A stretch of 37,358 nucleotides of DNA from Bryobacteraceae bacterium (lineage in GTDB: Bacteria > Acidobacteriota > Terriglobia > Bryobacterales > Bryobacteraceae), in NCBI GenBank assembly GCA_025980665.1, contig JAICXC010000044.1, positions 1 to 37,358 on the forward strand, in the 5' to 3' direction. Under the pieces are notes generated by a model. That model did no database searches. It saw nothing but the letters and a program-made list of their open reading frames with translations, and was not told the origin of the DNA. This document shows, one piece after another, positions 32,726 to 37,358 of the stretch (positions are counted from its first letter, which is position 1; every line of letters starts with the position of its first letter). The position numbers and the translations under genes are program-made.

Positions 32726-33916
32726 ATGGAACTAATGCAGCCAAATGAGGAGTTCTATCGCATCCAGAAGCTTCCGCCCTATGTGTTCGCCGTCATCAAT
32801 GAGATGAAGGCCAAAGCACGCGCGGCACAACTGGATGTGGTGGATTTGGGGATGGGAAACCCCGACGGCGCCACCCCCCGCGCCATCGTCAGCAAGCTGG
32901 TGGAAGCCTCGCGCAACCAGCGCAACCATCGCTACTCGATGTCCAAGGGCATCCCTCATCTGCGCCAGGAAATCGTCAAGCGCTACCAGAAGAATTACGG
33001 CGTCTCGTTCGACCCGGAAACCGAAGCTATCGTTACCATTGGGGCGAAGGACGCACTAGCGCACCTGCTATTCGCTGTGATCGGGCCGGGCGACGCGGTG
33101 GTTTCGCCGAACCCGTGCTACCCCATCCACCAATACGGCGTCATCATGGCCGAAGGCCACGCCTGCCTGCTCCCGATGCCGACACCCGCGGATTTTCTCC
33201 AGTCCCTGAATGACTTATATAAGAAGTCGTCCAAAGCGCCGAAGATGATCCTGATTTCGTTCCCGCACAATCCTACAACGCAGTGCGTGGATCTGGACTT
33301 CTTTAAAGAAATCGTCCGGCTAGCGGCGCATCACGGCACCATGGTGGTGCACGATTTCGCATATGCCGATCTCGGCTTCGATGGCTACAAACCGCCCAGC
33401 ATGATGCAGGTCGAGGGCGCGAAAGAAGTCGGCGTCGAGATTTTCTCGATGTCCAAGAGCTACAACATGGCGGGCTGGAGAGTGGGTTTTTGCCTTGGTA
33501 ACCCCAAGATGATCGGCGCGCTGGCGCGGATCAAGAGCTATCTGGATTACGGCGTGTTCCAGCCTATCCAGATCGCGTCGATTATCGCTCTGCGCGAGTG
33601 CGAGGAAGATACCAAGAAGATCTGCGCGATGTATCAGAAGCGCCGCGACGTCCTCATTCAAGGCTTGCACCAGGCGGGCTGGCCGGTCGAGCCTCCAAAG
33701 GGAACCATGTTCGTGTGGGCTCCGCTTCCTGAGAAACACAAGCACCTGACTTCGCTCGAGTTCTCGAAGATGATGCTGGAGACGGCTTTGGTGGCGGTTT
33801 CGCCGGGGATCGGCTTCGGACCGATGGGCGAAGGACACGTCCGCTTTGCGCTGATCGAGAATCCGCAGCGCACGCGCCAGGCGACGGCAGGGATCAAGAA
33901 GATGTTGAACTCGTAG
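32726..33916 (+). CDS. alaC: Pyridoxal-phosphate aminotransferase, AlaC-like
   Basis: 396 aa, fold type I class I/II aminotransferase. LPPYVFAVINEMKAKAR and VVDLGMGNPDGATP are characteristic of the AlaC (glutamate-pyruvate aminotransferase) group. Other motifs: SFPHNPTTQCV, HDFAYADLGFDG, and the PLP lysine in SMSKSYNMAGWRVGF; the C-terminal Arg in HVRFALIEN binds the substrate carboxylate. It likely makes alanine from pyruvate and glutamate in the cytoplasm. The start is ATG 32726 or, equally plausible, ATG 32735; neither has a strong ribosome site. It is divergent from the MFS gene. Confidence 0.93.
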   Translation: MELMQPNEEFYRIQKLPPYVFAVINEMKAKARAAQLDVVDLGMGNPDGATPRAIVSKLVEASRNQRNHRYSMSKGIPHLRQEIVKRYQKNYGVSFDPETEAIVTIGAKDALAHLLFAVIGPGDAVVSPNPCYPIHQYGVIMAEGHACLLPMPTPADFLQSLNDLYKKSSKAPKMILISFPHNPTTQCVDLDFFKEIVRLAAHHGTMVVHDFAYADLGFDGYKPPSMMQVEGAKEVGVEIFSMSKSYNMAGWRVGFCLGNPKMIGALARIKSYLDYGVFQPIQIASIIALRECEEDTKKICAMYQKRRDVLIQGLHQAGWPVEPPKGTMFVWAPLPEKHKHLTSLEFSKMMLETALVAVSPGIGFGPMGEGHVRFALIENPQRTRQATAGIKKMLNS

Positions 33917-33972
33917 GTGGTGTACGGCGAACCTTTAAGGGTTGATTTTAGAATTGTCGGCTTAAGGATGAC

Positions 33973-34335
33973 GTGACGCAACCTTTTGAGATTCTTATAG
34001 CCGAAGACAATCCCGCCGACGTTGCCCTGGTGCGCGAAGCGCTCAAGACCAATAATGTAGACTGCGTCCTGCACGTCCTAACCGACGGAGAAAAAGCGTT
34101 GGCTCGGATCGATAGTCTTGAAAGCGATCCGAAAATGCCGCAGGTCGACTTGCTGATTCTCGACATGCACCTTCCGAAACACGATGGCGAGGCCGTCCTC
34201 AAACGGCTCCGGTCCACCCGGCATTATGCGGGAACACCTTTCATCCTGACGACGTCTTTCTCATCCCCGGCGATCGAGCAAAAAGCCCGGGTGGACGCCG
34301 CCGTGCTGTGCTTTCCGAAGCCCTCCACTCGATGA
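33973..34335 (+). CDS. CheY-like response regulator, C-terminus lost by frameshift
   Basis: 120 aa as it stands. Single receiver domain of the Rcp1-like type: acidic pair E11-D12, phospho-acceptor D64 in LLILDMHLPKHDG, and K116 in CFPKPS. Right after KPST the frame hits TGA. In the +1 frame the missing last helix follows (LDELLELGLVVRNVLHPEGR, then GARQVPPVNIGPPGDKK) to a TGA at 34439-34441 that overlaps the kinase GTG. It aligns with KPSKYDDFLKLADLIREW of the second regulator downstream. GTG start at 33973 with AAGG 5 bases upstream. It would take phosphate from the adjacent kinase. The truncated form lacks helix 5 and may be unstable. Confidence 0.85.
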   Translation: MTQPFEILIAEDNPADVALVREALKTNNVDCVLHVLTDGEKALARIDSLESDPKMPQVDLLILDMHLPKHDGEAVLKRLRSTRHYAGTPFILTTSFSSPAIEQKARVDAAVLCFPKPSTR

Positions 34336-34441
34336 ACTGCTGGAGTTAGGGTTGGTGGTACGAAACGTGCTCCACCCGGAGGGGCGAGGTGCGCGTCAAG
34401 TCCCGCCCGTGAACATTGGACCTCCCGGAGACAAAAAGTGA
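34323..34441 (+). pseudogene. Displaced C-terminal coding segment of the response regulator
   Basis: A +1-frame continuation of the preceding receiver gene: from CTC GAT GAA (34328 onward) it encodes the expected last helix and a Pro/Gly-rich tail. A 2-base deletion near 34326 (for example GC lost from TCCAC..TCGAT) would explain the break. Its TGA (34439-34441) overlaps the GTG start of the histidine kinase, showing the original gene was coupled to it. Confidence 0.7.
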
Positions 34442-35940
34442 CCGCGCAAGGGCTTAAGGCGTTGATACACCTCAGGAATGGGGCTGATCAAGAGGGTCGC
34501 GATATTCTCGACGCGCTTCCCGTGGCCCTTTATCTTACGGACGCGGAAGGCCGTCTGACCTACTTTAACGCCGCCGCGGTCAAGTTATCCGGTCGCACCC
34601 CGCAGCTTGGCGTTGACCAATGGTGCGTAACCTGGAAAATTTTTCTGGCAGACGGCACGCCGTTGCCCCATGACCAATGTCCCCTGGCCGTCGCCCTCAA
34701 AGGCGGTGAAATCGTCGAAGGAATGGAATGCCTCGCGGAGCGGCCGGATGGGACCCAGTTCTGGTTTACGCCGTATCCTGCAGTCTTACGCGACGAGCAG
34801 GGGAGAATTACCCACGGGATCAACTTGCTGGTGGACATCACATCCCGAAAATTCGAGCAAAACCAAGCGGCCCAAGCAGCACTATTGCTCAGCGCGATTG
34901 TCGATTCGTCGGACGATGCCATCATCAGCAAGGATTTGAACGGCACTATCACCAGCTGGAACAAGAGCGCGGAGCGACTGTTTGGCTACACCGCAGAAGA
35001 GATTATCGGCCGGCCGGTCACCCTGCTGATTCCTTCGGATCGGCAGCAGGAAGAGCCGCGAATTATTGCCCGTCTGAAAGCAGGCGAGCGCGTGGATCAT
35101 TTTGAAACAATCCGCCGCAGAAAAGATGGATCACTGCTGGATATCTCACTGACCATTTCCCCGGTAAGGAATGCTAGAGGGAATATTATAGGGGCCTCTA
35201 AAATCGCTCGAGATATCACGGAGCGCCGGCGTGCCGAGGCCGAAATCCTGCGCGCCAATCGGGACCTGGAGCAATTCGCCTTTTCCGCCAGCCACGATCT
35301 TCAAGAGCCCCTGCGCGGCCTCAAAATTTACAGCGAGCTTCTGGCCCGGCGCTATAGCAGCAAGCTGGACGGGCAAGCCCTGGAATTTCTCGGACATTTG
35401 CGTGCCGGCGCGACGCGAATGGAAGTGTTAGTAAGCGACCTGCTCGCCTATACTCAGATCTCGAAGCGCGAAGAACCGGAAATGGTCGACGCGAATGCGA
35501 CGCTGACGATTGTTCTGGAAAGCCTAGCGGGCTCCATCGCGGAAAGCGGCGCTCGCATCGACTCGGGGCCGTTGCCGGTGGTACCTATGCACGCTGCCCA
35601 TCTCCAGCAATTGTTCCAGAATCTTATCGGAAACGCGATTAAGTACCGCAGCCCGGAGCGGAAGCCCGAGATTCACGTCGCCGCGGAAAGCCAGAGCGAT
35701 GGATGGACGATGGCCGTCACCGACAACGGCATCGGCATCGCACCGGAATATAAGGAGAAAGTATTTGGCCTGTTCAAACGCCTGCATAGCAATGAGGAAT
35801 ACTCCGGCACTGGGATCGGACTGGCCATCTGTCAGCGAATCGTCGCGCAGTATGACGGCCGGATCTGGGTCGACTCCGAACCCGGACAAGGATCTGCCTT
35901 CCGCTTCACCATCCCTCGATCAAGAGATGGCGGCGGGTAA
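34438..35940 (+). CDS. PAS-domain sensor histidine kinase
   Basis: 500 aa, soluble (no membrane segment or signal peptide), so it senses a cytoplasmic signal. Two PAS domains: about 20-135 (ILDALPVALYLTDAEGRLTY) and about 150-270 (IVDSSDDAIISKDLNGTITS, then the PAC segment FETIRRRKDGSLLDISLTIS). The HisKA domain has the phospho-acceptor H286 in FAFSASHDLQEPLRGL, as in bacteriophytochrome-type kinases. The HATPase has N box LFQNLIGNAIKYRSPE, G1 VTDNGIGIAP, F box VFGLFKRLH and G2 GTGIGLAI. It overlaps the frameshifted regulator (GTGA) and, by 14 bases, the regulator downstream, so the three form one phosphorelay unit. Confidence 0.96.
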   Translation: MTAQGLKALIHLRNGADQEGRDILDALPVALYLTDAEGRLTYFNAAAVKLSGRTPQLGVDQWCVTWKIFLADGTPLPHDQCPLAVALKGGEIVEGMECLAERPDGTQFWFTPYPAVLRDEQGRITHGINLLVDITSRKFEQNQAAQAALLLSAIVDSSDDAIISKDLNGTITSWNKSAERLFGYTAEEIIGRPVTLLIPSDRQQEEPRIIARLKAGERVDHFETIRRRKDGSLLDISLTISPVRNARGNIIGASKIARDITERRRAEAEILRANRDLEQFAFSASHDLQEPLRGLKIYSELLARRYSSKLDGQALEFLGHLRAGATRMEVLVSDLLAYTQISKREEPEMVDANATLTIVLESLAGSIAESGARIDSGPLPVVPMHAAHLQQLFQNLIGNAIKYRSPERKPEIHVAAESQSDGWTMAVTDNGIGIAPEYKEKVFGLFKRLHSNEEYSGTGIGLAICQRIVAQYDGRIWVDSEPGQGSAFRFTIPRSRDGGG

Positions 35941-36349
35941 GTCTCACATTCTGGTTGTTGAAGACAACCCCGCCGACGTCTTCCTCATCCGCGAAACCAT
36001 TGAAGCTAGTGGCATTAAGGTCCCGATCCATATCGTTAAAGATGGCGAAGAGGCCACTCGTTTTTTCGATAACGCGGACAGCGACGATTCGGCGCCTTGC
36101 CCGAGTTTAGTGATCCTGGACATTAATCTGCCTAAGAAACATGGCATTCAGATTCTTCAGCACCTGCGCCGAAGTCATCGATGCCGGGGGGCGTCGGTCA
36201 TTGTGGTTTCAACCTCGACTGCCGCCAAGGATCGGGAGGATGTCATCCTGAATGGGGCTGACGCTTATTTCTGCAAGCCCTCGAAATATGATGATTTCCT
36301 GAAGCTCGCGGACTTGATTCGCGAGTGGTTTCCCAAGACGACTAAGTAG
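35927..36349 (+). CDS. CheY-like response regulator (Rcp1-like)
   Basis: 140 aa, a lone receiver domain. E12-D13 acidic pair, phospho-acceptor D65 in LVILDINLPKKHG, T/S at 95-98 (VVSTSTA) and K117 in FCKPS, all intact. The ATG at 35927 gives the correct N-terminus (MAAGKSHILVVEDNPADVFL); the frame is open further upstream inside the kinase gene, but that is spurious. It overlaps the kinase by 14 bases. With no output domain it should act by protein contact or pass phosphate on. It is the intact paralogue of the frameshifted regulator upstream of the kinase. Confidence 0.95.
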   Translation: MAAGKSHILVVEDNPADVFLIRETIEASGIKVPIHIVKDGEEATRFFDNADSDDSAPCPSLVILDINLPKKHGIQILQHLRRSHRCRGASVIVVSTSTAAKDREDVILNGADAYFCKPSKYDDFLKLADLIREWFPKTTK

Positions 36350-36434
36350 AAGTTGAATGCGTCGTATTGGCTTCTCCGAGATCGGAATATTCTCCTAGCA
36401 CTGAACCTCGAACGTGAGTGAGCGGCTACGGATA

Positions 36435-37031
36435 TTACTCCTGCTCGCTGAGCACTTTCGCCAAGCTCTTCCCGTAAGGATAAAAACGATCCTTTTCGCC
36501 CCGTGCCCAAGCCGCTTTCATCTCCGGATTCGTGATATCCCAGTCCGGGCGGCATTTCTTTAGGACAGCCCGCAGGTCTTGCCGAAGCTCCTCGATGGTC
36601 GGACGGCCGAAGAACCAATAGCCGTTGTAAACCTTGAAGACGATCAGCCCCGGCTCCAGGACGATGGTGTGCGGGATCATGGGATTGTGCCCAGGATCGG
36701 TGTACTCGGCGATGTCCAGATCCTTTTGGATAATGCGGCCCGCATCCGACAAGAACGGCCAGTGCGCGTCGACGGCCGTCCGGTTCTCATTGGTTTCGAT
36801 CAGATTGTCCGTGCTGATGGTGACCAGGCGGCAGTACCCGACCTCCATTTCGCGATGAAGCTGGACCAGACCTTCCGCCTGCCGCCGGTCTTTCGGGCAG
36901 AAACTCCCGCGGCTGAGCACCAAGATCATCGGATCGGGCCCTTGCAGGTCTGAGAGCTTGCGGCGTTTGCCGGCGTGATCGGTTAACTCATAATTGGGAA
37001 ACGCGGCGCCTGGTACGATGTCTGCTCGCAT
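36435..37031 (-). CDS. Peroxiredoxin/AhpC-TSA family redoxin-domain protein
   Basis: 198 aa, thioredoxin fold, no signal peptide. The peroxidatic-type cysteine is C45 in SRGSFCPKDRRQAEGL, with Pro after it and Arg nearby as in peroxiredoxins. C67 is a second cysteine but not at a standard resolving position. It then has HWPFLSDAGRIIQKDLDIAE (AhpC-like) and IPHTIVLEPGLIVFKVYNGY. The C-terminal about 40 residues (NPEMKAAWARGEKDRFYPYG) are an extension. Peroxide reduction is likely but substrate and reductant are not shown. It starts 3 bases after the end of the broken transposase reading on the same strand, and is convergent with the response regulator. Confidence 0.85.
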   Translation of the reverse strand: MRADIVPGAAFPNYELTDHAGKRRKLSDLQGPDPMILVLSRGSFCPKDRRQAEGLVQLHREMEVGYCRLVTISTDNLIETNENRTAVDAHWPFLSDAGRIIQKDLDIAEYTDPGHNPMIPHTIVLEPGLIVFKVYNGYWFFGRPTIEELRQDLRAVLKKCRPDWDITNPEMKAAWARGEKDRFYPYGKSLAKVLSEQE

Positions 37032-37034
37032 GAC

Positions 37035-37358
37035 TCATTCTCTAACAGGAACCGCGGCTACATGCAAAGCCATCGCATCACCCTGGCAACTGATTACATA
37101 GTGAACCACCGCAGAAATTTCCATGGCGGTCCATAGATATCGAGTACTTGTGTCGAGCCCATCGGCGGCGACCAGACTCGTCGCATTTCGATTCGTTGAG
37201 TACCCTACTAGCGTAGGCTTTAAACGCGCTCATCACTGCTCCGGTCCGGTCCGCGTCGACCACCGAATGCACATGACTGGCTCGGACGTGAGCCGCTAGC
37301 AGCATCCATCCACGACGCGAGCAGGCGTCCTTCACTGCTTTCAAGGTGGCTTCGCGGC
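37035..37358 (-). pseudogene. IS200-like (Y1/RAYT-type) transposase, 5' end outside window, frameshifted
   Basis: The frame open at the right edge encodes REATLKAVKDACSRRGWMLL, then AAHVRASHVHSVVDADR (HVH is the HUH metal site) and FKAYASRVLNE, typical of REP-associated or IS200-like transposases. After RRWARH (about 37150) that frame degenerates and stops at 37078. The +1 frame continues as the expected STRYLWTAMEISAVVHYVIS, then CQGDAMALHV, to a TGA at 37037-37035. The predicted catalytic tyrosine (HYVISCQG) is only in the shifted part, so the product of the first frame would be inactive. A 2-base deletion near 37149 explains the break. No terminal hairpins were found inside the window. Confidence 0.8.

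Noticed and set aside
35699-35926. Upstream extension of the second response regulator inside the kinase gene
   Set aside because: It is in a different frame from the kinase HATPase domain and the true receiver start is at 35927.
1-37358. CRISPR array, tRNA, rRNA, replication origin or complete insertion sequence
   Set aside because: No regularly spaced repeats, cloverleaf-like genes, DnaA-box clusters or intact transposase with ends were seen; the only mobile-element trace is the broken Y1-type gene at the right edge.

Overview
The window looks like a piece of an Acidobacteriota chromosome, probably from the Bryobacterales / Candidatus Solibacter group. The basis is a large secreted beta-propeller protein ending in the Solibacter-type C-terminal domain (TIGR03437 family), a PEP-CTERM protein, an acidobacterial-type secreted orphan family, a Tad pilus operon, two ECF sigma/anti-sigma pairs and a moderately GC-rich, densely packed gene order. 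This is inference from protein families; no rRNA or other taxonomic marker is present.

Layout. 1-2.45 kb (minus): threonyl-tRNA synthetase followed by the start of an ALDH7-type aldehyde dehydrogenase that runs off the left edge. 2.5-3.4 kb (plus): an ECF sigma factor with a small soluble zinc-finger anti-sigma factor. 3.4-10.6 kb (minus): ECF sigma factor, membrane anti-sigma factor and membrane-anchored Spy/CpxP-like protein, followed by addB and addA, the recombinational-repair helicase-nuclease. Both Add subunits carry iron-sulfur-type cysteines, and an 8-bp-arm palindrome sits just upstream of addB. 10.7-11.1 kb (plus): an A-type iron-sulfur carrier with a good sigma70 promoter and terminator. 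11.2-12.0 kb (minus): a PEP-CTERM protein with its own promoter and terminator. 12.2-14.7 kb (plus): murQ, murA and a rhodanese gene with overlapping ends, which puts muropeptide recycling, peptidoglycan precursor synthesis and a sulfur-transfer domain on one transcript. 14.7-17.5 kb (minus): four poorly characterised genes (orphan, secreted, small membrane, beta-barrel).

17.5-28.6 kb (minus) holds the propeller protein and a Tad/Flp-type pilus operon reading 96-aa orphan, prepilin peptidase, CpaB, secretin, TadZ, TadA ATPase, TadB, TadC and a previously uncounted 31-aa single-helix membrane protein with a strong ribosome site. No pilin, TadD or TadE/F/G gene is in the window. 28.7-32.7 kb (minus): an MFS transporter, a LuxR/NarL-type regulator, very small membrane-protein genes coupled by ATGA overlaps, and a 521-aa polytopic membrane protein. 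32.7-36.3 kb (plus): an AlaC-like aminotransferase and a response regulator / PAS-histidine kinase / response regulator cassette whose first regulator is frameshifted. 36.4-37.4 kb (minus): a peroxiredoxin-like gene and a frameshifted IS200-like (Y1/RAYT-type) transposase cut by the right edge.

The most notable points are (i) three same-phase frame breaks between 30.5 and 37.2 kb, each with a recognisable continuation in the +1 frame, (ii) the unannotated 31-aa membrane protein and a chain of RNA hairpins after the Tad operon, (iii) the sigma/anti-sigma/Spy-like trio beside AddAB, and (iv) operator-like repeats upstream of addB, murQ and the Tad operon. I see no CRISPR array, tRNA, rRNA or complete mobile element.
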